Positions 1 through 5,672 of a stretch of DNA of 6,566 bases are shown piece by piece (the first letter of the stretch is position 1; each line of letters opens with the position of its first letter). Under the pieces are notes generated by a model. That model made no database searches. It saw nothing but the letters and a program-made list of their open reading frames with translations, and was not told the DNA's origin. The stretch is from the NCBI GenBank assembly GCA_944324205.1, contig CALUVK010000088.1:1-6566 (forward strand), written 5' to 3'. Origin of the DNA: Candidatus Gastranaerophilales bacterium (GTDB lineage: Bacteria; Cyanobacteriota; Vampirovibrionia; Gastranaerophilales; Gastranaerophilaceae). Both the position numbers and the translations under genes were made by a program.

Positions 1-240
1 ATACTGTCCATCTAATATTCCTTTCAAGTCCTCAGAGGTTTTTAATACTCTGTTTAATTTTGATTTTTTTAATGCTGCTTCTATACAAGATTGATTATAA
101 CAAAGATATGCAGATCTGCCAAATGTGAAGGAGTCCGGATTAACAATAACTTTTCCGTCTTTATGATTTTTTGTTATTTTAATCATCCCTTCGCGGGGTT
201 TAAGTTCCCCGCAGCCGACACATTTTCTTTGCTTATTCAT
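1..240 (-). CDS. ylxR: YlxR family RNA-binding protein (5' part, runs off window)
   Basis: Reading the minus strand from ATG at 240 gives 80 uninterrupted codons to the window edge, so the 3' end is missing (the family is usually about 90-100 residues). The protein opens MNKQRKCVGCGELKPREGMI and later has GRSAYLC and a KKSKLNRVLK stretch, the hallmarks of the YlxR/DUF448 fold. Four cysteines (C7, C10, C47, C52) form two CxxC/CxxxxC-like pairs. YlxR is a small nucleic-acid-binding protein usually encoded between nusA and infB; infB is expected just outside the window to the left. An in-frame TAA at 262-264 and the lack of another upstream start support ATG 240, though the Shine-Dalgarno-like AAAGGTG sits unusually close to it. 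Family call is strong; the cellular role is known only in outline. Confidence 0.9.
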   Translation of the reverse strand, partial: MNKQRKCVGCGELKPREGMIKITKNHKDGKVIVNPDSFTFGRSAYLCYNQSCIEAALKKSKLNRVLKTSEDLKGILDGQY

Positions 241-267
241 ACACCTTTTATACCATAAACATTATTT

Positions 268-284
268 ACATAAAAGTTTTATGT
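268..284. promoter_or_regulatory. Perfect 17-bp palindrome upstream of ylxR, candidate operator
   Basis: ACATAAAA-G-TTTTATGT is an exact 8+1+8 inverted repeat lying 27 bp upstream of the ylxR start codon. A second, smaller perfect inverted repeat, ATTGC-A-GCAAT, lies at 296-306. The position fits an operator or a leader stem-loop of the ylxR transcript. No known regulator motif is recognised, and an AT-rich palindrome can arise by chance. Confidence 0.35.
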
Positions 285-335
285 GTACCTAGTCCATTGC
301 AGCAATACTGTCTAAATATATATTTAAAAGTTAAT

Positions 336-356
336 GTCGGGCAATGCCCGACCTAC
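336..356 (-). repeat. REP-like palindromic element with GTAG head
   Basis: On the minus strand this reads GTAG followed by a perfect hairpin with arms GTCGGGC and GCCCGAC (7 bp) and a 3-base loop ATT. It is GC-rich in very AT-rich surroundings. A GTAG (or GGAG) tetranucleotide at the foot of a short GC-rich hairpin is the known structure of REP sequences mobilised by RAYT (TnpA-REP, IS200/IS605-like) transposases. No RAYT gene is in the window. The hairpin is not followed by a T-run on the minus strand, so it is a poor intrinsic terminator. An 11-base exact partial copy occurs at 2197-2207 on the opposite strand. Confidence 0.65.
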
Positions 357-482
357 AGACTCTTTTTTGATTAAATATTTGTAAATGATATGATTAAATA
401 AAAGAAAATTATAATAAGTTAAAATTATTCACAAAACTTCATATATTATTGATTTATGAAATTCATTCCCTATTCTTATAGT

Positions 483-488
483 AAGGAG
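483..488 (+). promoter_or_regulatory. Ribosome binding site fixing the zincin-like gene start at 498
   Basis: AAGGAG lies 9 bases before ATG 498. The in-frame ATG at 456 has no comparable site upstream, and the AAGGAG would fall inside its reading frame. The shorter 341-residue protein is therefore preferred over the 355-residue version. Confidence 0.75.
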
Positions 489-497
489 TATATAAAT

Positions 498-1523
498 ATG
501 AAAATTTTACCAACTATGACTATTAACAATGTTGCTGAATCACCAGCAAAAACTAAAAATAAAAAGCAACTGCCAAAGTATAATTCAGTATCTTTTAAAA
601 AAATAGATTTTGATGCTGCAAGAGCTATTCAAAATCGCATTGCTTCTTCTAAAGGAATTTCTATGGATGTACATGGAAACGTATTTGTTGCAGAATGTTA
701 CGAAAAAGTTATTGCGGTTTTTGAAAAACTTTTTAAAAAATCATATTTACCAGCTTACCTAGGGACAGAAAAATTTACAAGCAATTCCTGTTTAGGACAA
801 TATTCAGAACATCAAAATTCTGTAAACGTAAATGAGAATTTAGATTATACTGTTTTTAAAGATATGGATACCTTGAAGGAAAGCGCAAAAAGAAATCATA
901 ATAACATTATTCTACCAGACTGGGCTTCTTCCAACCATCCTGCGCATCCATTTGTTCATGAGTTTTCACATGCTGCCCACTGGCATCATTTGGAAGAAAG
1001 AAATGGGTATGGAAATGCTCATAGAGTTTGGCATGGTTTAGAAGGGACACGCATTCCAAATGCTATAGGAAGGCTAATTGCAAAATTTAAAATTAGCGAA
1101 TATGCTGTTGGAACAAAAGATAAATGTGATATGTGTGAATTCCTTGCAGAAAGGATGGCAAAAGATATTTGTGGTGGATTAACTGACAATATGTGGGTTC
1201 CATATAAAGATATTGATGTGAATTATTCCGATATCTTTAGTAGAAAATGGGGTTATAGATATTCAAGGCCTCAAGCTTATATAGATTATTTTACTCAGCA
1301 AGTATGGGAGGGGGATATTGATGAAGCTAAAAGGGTCGGTGATCGGGTAGAACAATATTTAGCCGAACTTGAGGCCGAAAGAGTCCCACAAACTATTCGA
1401 GTTGCAGAACGAGAAACAGCAGGTGTGCCACTGCTCGACAGAATTACAGGTTTTTTGTCCGATGTAAGTGAACGTATAACAGATGTTTTGGATAGCAAAA
1501 ATAAATTAAGACTTAATCAATAA
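498..1523 (+). CDS. Putative zincin-type metallopeptidase (HExxH), lineage-specific
   Basis: A 341-residue protein with an HEFSH motif at residues 154-158, matching the HExxH signature of zinc metallopeptidases, followed by more histidines (H161, H163, H164). About 55 residues on, CEFLAERMAKD supplies E214 and E218, the usual style of the third zinc ligand in gluzincins such as the lethal-factor/ATLF group. The first 35 residues are polar, probably disordered, and carry a SVSFKK tag (30-35). No signal peptide or membrane segment is visible, so any export would need a non-Sec route. The C-terminal 65 residues are highly charged and probably helical. The next gene starts 31 bp downstream on the same strand. 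Substrate is unknown; peptidase activity is inferred from the motif only. It could be a housekeeping minor peptidase or a host-directed effector. Confidence 0.7.
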   Translation: MKILPTMTINNVAESPAKTKNKKQLPKYNSVSFKKIDFDAARAIQNRIASSKGISMDVHGNVFVAECYEKVIAVFEKLFKKSYLPAYLGTEKFTSNSCLGQYSEHQNSVNVNENLDYTVFKDMDTLKESAKRNHNNIILPDWASSNHPAHPFVHEFSHAAHWHHLEERNGYGNAHRVWHGLEGTRIPNAIGRLIAKFKISEYAVGTKDKCDMCEFLAERMAKDICGGLTDNMWVPYKDIDVNYSDIFSRKWGYRYSRPQAYIDYFTQQVWEGDIDEAKRVGDRVEQYLAELEAERVPQTIRVAERETAGVPLLDRITGFLSDVSERITDVLDSKNKLRLNQ

Positions 1524-1527
1524 AATG

Positions 1528-1536
1528 TGCTATAAT
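1528..1536 (+). promoter_or_regulatory. Possible extended -10 promoter for the 1555 gene
   Basis: TG-C-TATAAT is a perfect extended -10 element ending 18 bp before ATG 1555. No convincing -35 box is present, and the implied transcript start (about 1543) would fall inside the ribosome binding site region. The match may be chance in AT-rich DNA, in which case the gene is read through from 498. Confidence 0.25.
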
Positions 1537-1540
1537 AAGT

Positions 1541-1547
1541 AAGAAGG
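1541..1547 (+). promoter_or_regulatory. Ribosome binding site favouring start at 1555
   Basis: AAGAAGG is followed 7 bases later by ATG 1555. The earlier ATG at 1549 is only 1 base from this site, too close for normal initiation, so the protein probably begins MLRIEP rather than MDMLRIEP. Confidence 0.6.
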
Positions 1548-1554
1548 TATGGAT

Positions 1555-2133
1555 ATGTTACGTATAGAACCAACAAAACAAATAAGTTTTACCAGTGCAG
1601 CAACCGGCAGTAAGCAGGATAAATCGCAATCTTTTCAGAAAGATAGTGATAAAGGAGCTGTTTTGGGAACTTTATCCGGTTTGGCAGTATTGGGGCTTGC
1701 GGCATTAGGTCTTAAAAAAACTTCTAAAATGAGTTTTGAGGAAGCTCTTAAGAAAAACGGTGTAGAAATAAAGGACGGTATAGCAACTCTTATCAAATCC
1801 GGAGAAAAATTTACAGGAAGGATTCAAAGATTTGAAAAAAGAAACCGGAAAGAAAGTGTAGAATTCGTTGATGGTGTTATGACAGAAAAGTTATATTATA
1901 CAGCATTTGGGAAAGAAATAGAGGGTTATTTCTACAAAGGAGATGCATGTTACAACAGTTCAAGATATAAAGATTTTTTATCAATCGGAGGTAAGCCGTC
2001 AGGAATTAAAATAGATGGCGTATATGTAAAAGGTCCTTTTTTTGAAGAAATCAGGAAATATGTTGCATCACCTGAATTTGACAGATTAGTTCAAGAAGCA
2101 AAAGAGGGAATGGCAAAAATACCAGCTCAATAG
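1555..2133 (+). CDS. Hypothetical protein with N-terminal ISFTSA tag and one hydrophobic segment
   Basis: A 192-residue protein of unknown function. Residues 10-15 read ISFTSA, resembling the SVSFKK tag of the gene before it. A polar linker follows, then a 20-residue hydrophobic Gly/Ala/Leu stretch at 34-53 capped by two lysines, which could be a transmembrane helix or a hydrophobic helix. From about 83 to 125 the pattern GEKFTGRI ... VEFVDG ... GKEIEGYFYK suggests a beta-hairpin repeat distantly like MORN/YwqK-type repeats. The C-terminus (160-192) looks helical. There is no catalytic motif. It sits 31 bp after the zincin-like gene on the same strand and may be co-transcribed with it, but a working link is only a guess. 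Its stop is TAG. Confidence 0.65.
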   Translation: MLRIEPTKQISFTSAATGSKQDKSQSFQKDSDKGAVLGTLSGLAVLGLAALGLKKTSKMSFEEALKKNGVEIKDGIATLIKSGEKFTGRIQRFEKRNRKESVEFVDGVMTEKLYYTAFGKEIEGYFYKGDACYNSSRYKDFLSIGGKPSGIKIDGVYVKGPFFEEIRKYVASPEFDRLVQEAKEGMAKIPAQ

Positions 2134-2196
2134 TTCCGTAGATATTTAGAATTTTAAAACAGGTATAGTGGCCAAAGTAACATTAAATATAAAATA

Positions 2197-2216
2197 GTAG
2201 GTCGGGCTATAATAGC
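2197..2216 (+). repeat. Partial or degenerate copy of the REP-like sequence
   Basis: GTAGGTCGGGC at 2197-2207 matches exactly the head and 5' arm of the REP-like element at 336-356, in the opposite orientation. The original 3' arm is missing; instead GCTAT-A-ATAGC (2206-2216) forms a small perfect inverted repeat. It looks like a decayed or truncated copy. It lies in the 159-bp gap before the hydrolase gene, which otherwise holds only a weak A/T palindrome around GCCG at 2253-2268. Confidence 0.45.
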
Positions 2217-2292
2217 AAAAAACAGGCATGACAGATATACAACAATAGATAATAAAAAGCCGTTTTTAATGGAAATCAGAAAGATATAATAA

Positions 2293-3144
2293 ATGTTTCA
2301 ATTAACTGTCTTAGCAGATAATAATACAATTATAGATAAATATTTGCTCGGCGAGCCTGCTTTATCATTTTATATAGAATATGATAATAAGAAAATTTTA
2401 TTTGATACAGGTTATTCTGATGTTTTTATAAGTAACGCTGAAAAATTAGGAATTTCGCTGAAAGATTTGGATTTCATTGTATTGTCCCACGGTCATAACG
2501 ATCATACAGGCGGTATAAAGTATCTTGTTGAAATGTATAAAAATGCAGATAAAAAACCTGTAATTATCGCCTGTTCCGGTGTATTTACGCAAAGATATGA
2601 CCTAAAAGATGGGGAATTCGGTTCTCCTCTTTCAAAAGAAGAAATTGAATCTTGGTTTAAAGTAAAATATATTGATACTCCTAAAAATTTAACAGAAAAT
2701 ATTTGTTTTTTAGGAAAAATTCCCAGGGTTACGGATTTTGAAGCAAAAGAGCCTGTCGGATTTATTGCAGATACGGATGAACCTGATTTTGTAGAAGATG
2801 ACAGCGCTCTTGCAATAAAGTTTGATAATGAAATAATCTTAATAACAGGTTGTTCGCATTCCGGCATAATAAATATATGCAAGTATGCTCAAAAAATACT
2901 TGGTTTGCAATGCATTAATTCTATAATTGGCGGACTTCATCTTCATAATGCGCCCAAAGATGTAGTTTCTAAAACAACAGAATTGCTTGCAGGCATACAT
3001 CCTAAAAATGTATATGCTTGTCATTGTACCGGTTTAAATTCTTTATGCAGACTTAATTTACAATTGAACCTCAAAGAAATAGGGTGCGGGACTAATATTA
3101 TTATTACTCCAAATGAGTCAGGCAGGGTGCACCACCCTAAATGA
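2293..3144 (+). CDS. Metallo-beta-lactamase-fold hydrolase, COG1237 type
   Basis: A 283-residue cytosolic protein with the full metal-binding set of the metallo-beta-lactamase fold: H66, H68, D70 and H71 in SHGHNDHTGG, H189 in GCSHSGI, H216 in GGLHLH, and H244 in ACHCTG. The order GCSHSGI / GGLHL / HCTG is typical of the COG1237 group, which includes proteins annotated as dihydropterin-ribofuranosylaminobenzene phosphate synthases. That archaeal pterin role should not be carried over here without evidence; a hydrolase of unknown substrate is the safe call. The family core ends near GCGTNIII (about 263-271); the remaining residues to RVHHPK are an extra tail encoded by a palindrome. The ribosome binding site is weak (GAAAG-like). 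It converges with prfA, 8 bp apart, and ends in TGA. Confidence 0.85.
   Translation: MFQLTVLADNNTIIDKYLLGEPALSFYIEYDNKKILFDTGYSDVFISNAEKLGISLKDLDFIVLSHGHNDHTGGIKYLVEMYKNADKKPVIIACSGVFTQRYDLKDGEFGSPLSKEEIESWFKVKYIDTPKNLTENICFLGKIPRVTDFEAKEPVGFIADTDEPDFVEDDSALAIKFDNEIILITGCSHSGIINICKYAQKILGLQCINSIIGGLHLHNAPKDVVSKTTELLAGIHPKNVYACHCTGLNSLCRLNLQLNLKEIGCGTNIIITPNESGRVHHPK
3124..3138. repeat. Perfect hairpin in the last codons of the hydrolase gene
   Basis: AGGGTG-CAC-CACCCT is a perfect 6-bp stem with a 3-base loop, encoding the RVHHP residues of the tail. It lies between two convergent stops that are 8 bp apart. No T-run follows on either strand, so it is not a textbook intrinsic terminator, though it could still block 3' exonucleases on either transcript. 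Arm length, loop size and GC content resemble the REP-like element at 336-356, without clear sequence identity. Confidence 0.5.
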
Positions 3145-3152
3145 ATATTACT

Positions 3153-4238
3153 CTAAGCCTGTGTTTCTGCTAACTTCTCCAGCTTAAGCTTCTGATCATA
3201 TTCAGTCAGTAAGTCTATAAGTTCGTCTAAATCGCCGTCAATTACTGTCCAAACGTTAAGGTTCTGCCCTATTCTGTGGTCGGTAAGCCTTCCCTGTGGG
3301 AAGTTGTATGTTCTTATGCGTTCGCTTCTGTCACCCGTTCCGACCTGTGAACGCCTTAAGTCAGTAATCTCTTTCATTTGTTTTTGTACTTCCATATCAT
3401 AAAGCTTCGCCTTTAAAATCTGGAGTGCGCGTTCTTTGTTTTGAAGCTGTGAACGTTCTTCTGTACAGAAAATCATTATACCTGTCGGTTTATGGAATAC
3501 TCTTGCCGCAGTTTCTACCTTGTTAACGTTTTGTCCGCCGGCACCGCCTGAACGGGCTGTTGAGATTTCCACATCATTCATATTAAGTTCAACTTCTACA
3601 TCATCAACCTCCGGCATAACTGCAACTGTTGCGGTTGAAGTGTGAACTCGTCCTTGCGATTCTGTTGCTGGAACCCTTTGAACTCTATGAACGCCAGACT
3701 CGTATTTAAGACGTGAATAAATGCTGTCGCCTTTCATTGAAATAATAACTTCACTTACTCCGCCTGCTTCGCAGTCGGTCTTACTGAGAATTTGCGTCTG
3801 CCAGCCTTTTTTATCCGCGTAGCGCATATACATTCTCATCAAGTCGCCCGCAAAAATATTTGCCTCATCTCCGCCGGCGCCGCCTCTGATTTCGAGCATA
3901 ATATCTTTATCATCCATAGGATCTCTTGGAAGAAGAAGAACCTTCATACGCTCTTCATATTCCGCAATCTTCTTTTCGTTTTCTTCCATATCAGATTTCA
4001 AGAACTGGCGCATTTCTTCGTCTTTTTCTTCGTGAATAAGCTGTTTCGCTTCTTCAATAGCATCCACTGCTTTCTTCCAGGCATAATAAAGTTCAACAGT
4101 CTCTTCCATTGATTTTCTTTGTTTTGATAAATCACGGAATTTGTTATAATCTGCTATAACTTCAGGCTTTGAAAGAGTTTCGCCGAGCTCGGTATACTTT
4201 TTTTCAATCTGAATAATTTTATCTAACATATCTTTCAT
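3153..4238 (-). CDS. prfA: Peptide chain release factor 1 (RF1)
   Basis: A 361-residue class I release factor, the usual full length. RF1 recognises UAA and UAG in the ribosomal A site and triggers release of the finished protein. The N-terminal helical domain (about 1-100) is followed by the stop-codon recognition domain with the PAT tripeptide at 190-192 in HRVQRVPATESQGRVHTS, which marks RF1 rather than RF2 (RF2 has SPF). The catalytic GGQ is at 234-236 in GGAGGQNVNK; Q236 is the usual target of the PrmC methyltransferase. The start is supported by GAGG at 4248-4251, 9 bases upstream. There is no prmC next to it; downstream is the convergent hydrolase gene. It ends in TAG, so its own stop, and that of the 1555 gene, depends on RF1. 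Confidence 0.98.
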   Translation of the reverse strand: MKDMLDKIIQIEKKYTELGETLSKPEVIADYNKFRDLSKQRKSMEETVELYYAWKKAVDAIEEAKQLIHEEKDEEMRQFLKSDMEENEKKIAEYEERMKVLLLPRDPMDDKDIMLEIRGGAGGDEANIFAGDLMRMYMRYADKKGWQTQILSKTDCEAGGVSEVIISMKGDSIYSRLKYESGVHRVQRVPATESQGRVHTSTATVAVMPEVDDVEVELNMNDVEISTARSGGAGGQNVNKVETAARVFHKPTGIMIFCTEERSQLQNKERALQILKAKLYDMEVQKQMKEITDLRRSQVGTGDRSERIRTYNFPQGRLTDHRIGQNLNVWTVIDGDLDELIDLLTEYDQKLKLEKLAETQA

Positions 4239-4259
4239 ATCAATTTACCTCATATAAAA

Positions 4260-4268
4260 ACTATAACA
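4260..4268 (-). promoter_or_regulatory. Extended -10 promoter candidate for prfA
   Basis: On the minus strand TG-T-TATAGT forms an extended -10 box ending 21 bp before the prfA ATG and just upstream of its GAGG site. A -35 box is not recognisable, which is acceptable for extended -10 promoters. Confidence 0.4.
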
Positions 4269-4423
4269 AAAACAGGGGTAAATGTATATTATTGTGCTGT
4301 GATTGAGTTTAATCAAGTTTTTTTACTAATATTTAGCTAACTGCTTTAGTCTATAAATTACTGTTTGTAATATATCCTTTCAGATTAAAACTTTTTGGCT
4401 AAGTATTGCTGATATTTTTATTA

Positions 4424-4451
4424 TTGAAAAAAGATTATTATATACTAGAAT
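4424..4451 (+). promoter_or_regulatory. Sigma-70-type promoter candidate for the VKOR-DsbA/queH operon
   Basis: TTGAAA (4424-4429) and TAGAAT (4446-4451) are separated by 16 bp, a near-consensus -35/-10 pair. Transcription would start near 4458, leaving a short leader with GGAGTGGAG at 4471-4479 and ATG at 4485. An overlapping TATACT (4441-4446) has no well-spaced -35. Confidence 0.45.
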
Positions 4452-4484
4452 TAGTAATAAGGACTAGACAGGAGTGGAGTTTTT

Positions 4485-5672
4485 ATGAGTATTGATAAGA
4501 AAAAATTAACAATTCAAATACTTACTGTTATCGGCTTTTTGCTTACAATCAAGCTTGCTTGCATATATTATGTAGCAAACTATGAAAAGTATGCACTATC
4601 AAGTTTTTGTTCAATTAATGACTTTATTGACTGCGACGGTGCTGCAAAATCTTCAGTTTCCCAGTTCTGGGGAATCCCTCTTGTATATTGGGGAATGTTA
4701 TTCTATATAACAATATTTTTCTTTACAATCGTGGATAAGCTTAAAAATATTAAATTCCTTAAATTTCTTGAAGTTTTCAAAAATCCTATGTCATATATTG
4801 CCGTGTTGGGTACTGTAGCTTTTGTCATATCTATGATTCTAGCAGGGCTTAGCTTGTTCAAGATACACAAACTTTGTGTTTTATGTGTTGTTACTTACTT
4901 TATAGATTTGATTATTGCTCTTGTTGCATCTTCCTGTAGTATTAAACAGATTGCCTCTGATTTTAAAAATACTGTTTTGGACTTTATTGTCGGTGCCAAG
5001 AGATACCCCAAAACACTTGCTATATTACTGATAATTGCTATTTCATTCTTTACGTACAGCGGAGTTACATATAATTTCGTACCGCATATTAAGAAACAAA
5101 AAGCAATTTTGAAATATCGTGATATAAAGTTTAACCCGTACAGGGTTAAGGGAAACACACTTGGCAGTGAAAAGGCTGATGTTGTAATTGAACTTTATTC
5201 AGACTATGTATGCCCTTTGTGTTACATTCATAATATTATGCTTCATCAGGCTGCAAAAGAATTTTCTAATATTAAAATTATTCACCATAATTATCCTTTT
5301 GATAAAGAATGCAACCCTTATATCAGCTTTAATATGCATCCAAACGCCTGTTTTATGGCACGTGGTGCAATTGCGGCAAGAAACCAGGGTAATTATTGGG
5401 AAATGAGTTCTCTATTATATGAAAATCAGCCTACCAAAATGGAAGATATGCTGAAACTTGCAAAACAATTAAATTTCAATGAAGCAGAGTTTATTTCTGA
5501 TTTTGAATCTGATAAAACCTCTAAAGAAATTGAAGCCGAATTAAATAAAGCAGTCGATTTGAATATTGACAGTACTCCGACAATGTATGTTAACGGAGAT
5601 AAAATCGTCGGAGTTAAACCTTATTATGAATTGAAGGAAATCTTAATAAAGCATGGGGCAAAACGAAAATAA
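4485..5672 (+). CDS. VKOR-DsbA fusion, periplasmic disulfide-forming enzyme
   Basis: A 395-residue membrane protein joining a VKOR-family quinone-linked disulfide generator (a DsbB equivalent) to a DsbA-like thioredoxin domain. The VKOR part has about four membrane helices (9-29, 62-84, 102-122, 128-149), the loop cysteine pair C42/C50, the GIPLVYWG stretch (63-70) and the quinone-side CVLC (131-134). A fifth helix (about 176-195) leads to the DsbA domain with active site CPLC (243-246), a further pair C276/C289, and the cis-proline P365 in STPTMYV. Lysine-rich loops at 84-100 and 152-177 are predicted cytosolic, which places all redox cysteines in the periplasm. Electrons would pass from substrate to CPLC, C42/C50, CVLC and then quinone. 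A strong GGAG-type site fixes the start. The 3' end overlaps queH by 20 bp. Confidence 0.93.
   Translation: MSIDKKKLTIQILTVIGFLLTIKLACIYYVANYEKYALSSFCSINDFIDCDGAAKSSVSQFWGIPLVYWGMLFYITIFFFTIVDKLKNIKFLKFLEVFKNPMSYIAVLGTVAFVISMILAGLSLFKIHKLCVLCVVTYFIDLIIALVASSCSIKQIASDFKNTVLDFIVGAKRYPKTLAILLIIAISFFTYSGVTYNFVPHIKKQKAILKYRDIKFNPYRVKGNTLGSEKADVVIELYSDYVCPLCYIHNIMLHQAAKEFSNIKIIHHNYPFDKECNPYISFNMHPNACFMARGAIAARNQGNYWEMSSLLYENQPTKMEDMLKLAKQLNFNEAEFISDFESDKTSKEIEAELNKAVDLNIDSTPTMYVNGDKIVGVKPYYELKEILIKHGAKRK

Larger units (their letters stand above)
4239..4484. other. Divergent intergenic region between prfA and the VKOR-DsbA gene
   Basis: This 246-bp AT-rich gap holds promoters for both neighbours. 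A perfect inverted repeat ATTAC-TGTTT-GTAAT is at 4357-4371 and an imperfect one, TTGA...TCAA, at 4303-4316 precedes a T-run. No open frame with a plausible ribosome binding site, tRNA or recognised riboswitch is seen here. Confidence 0.6.

Noticed and set aside
336..371. Hairpin followed by TTTTTT (362-368) as a plus-strand intrinsic terminator
   Set aside because: The T-run begins about 10 bases after the stem, and no plus-strand gene lies immediately upstream in the window.
456..497. Upstream ATG at 456 giving a 355-residue zincin-like protein
   Set aside because: It lacks a ribosome binding site, while AAGGAG lies 9 bases before ATG 498.
1295..1498. 67-codon minus-strand frame opposite the end of the zincin-like gene
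   Set aside because: Its low-complexity Ser-rich product is antisense to a charged helical region, with no ribosome binding site evidence.
2208..2213. TATAAT as a promoter for the hydrolase gene
   Set aside because: There is no -35 box at a workable distance, and the hexamer is part of a small palindrome in AT-rich DNA.
2502..2882. 126-codon open frame on the minus strand
   Set aside because: It is antisense to the metallo-beta-lactamase-fold gene, whose metal motifs prove the plus strand codes here.
3792..4112. 106-codon open frame on the plus strand
   Set aside because: It is antisense to prfA; its Phe/His-rich product is the reverse reading of Glu/Lys-rich RF1 helices.
3153..4238. Release factor 2 (prfB) as an alternative to RF1
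   Set aside because: The recognition motif is PAT, not SPF, there is no programmed frameshift, and length and alignment fit RF1.
4895..5158. 87-codon open frame on the minus strand
   Set aside because: It is antisense to the VKOR-DsbA gene and has no supporting motif.
5188..5406. 72-codon open frame on the plus strand
   Set aside because: It is a shadow in another frame of the DsbA domain of the VKOR-DsbA gene.
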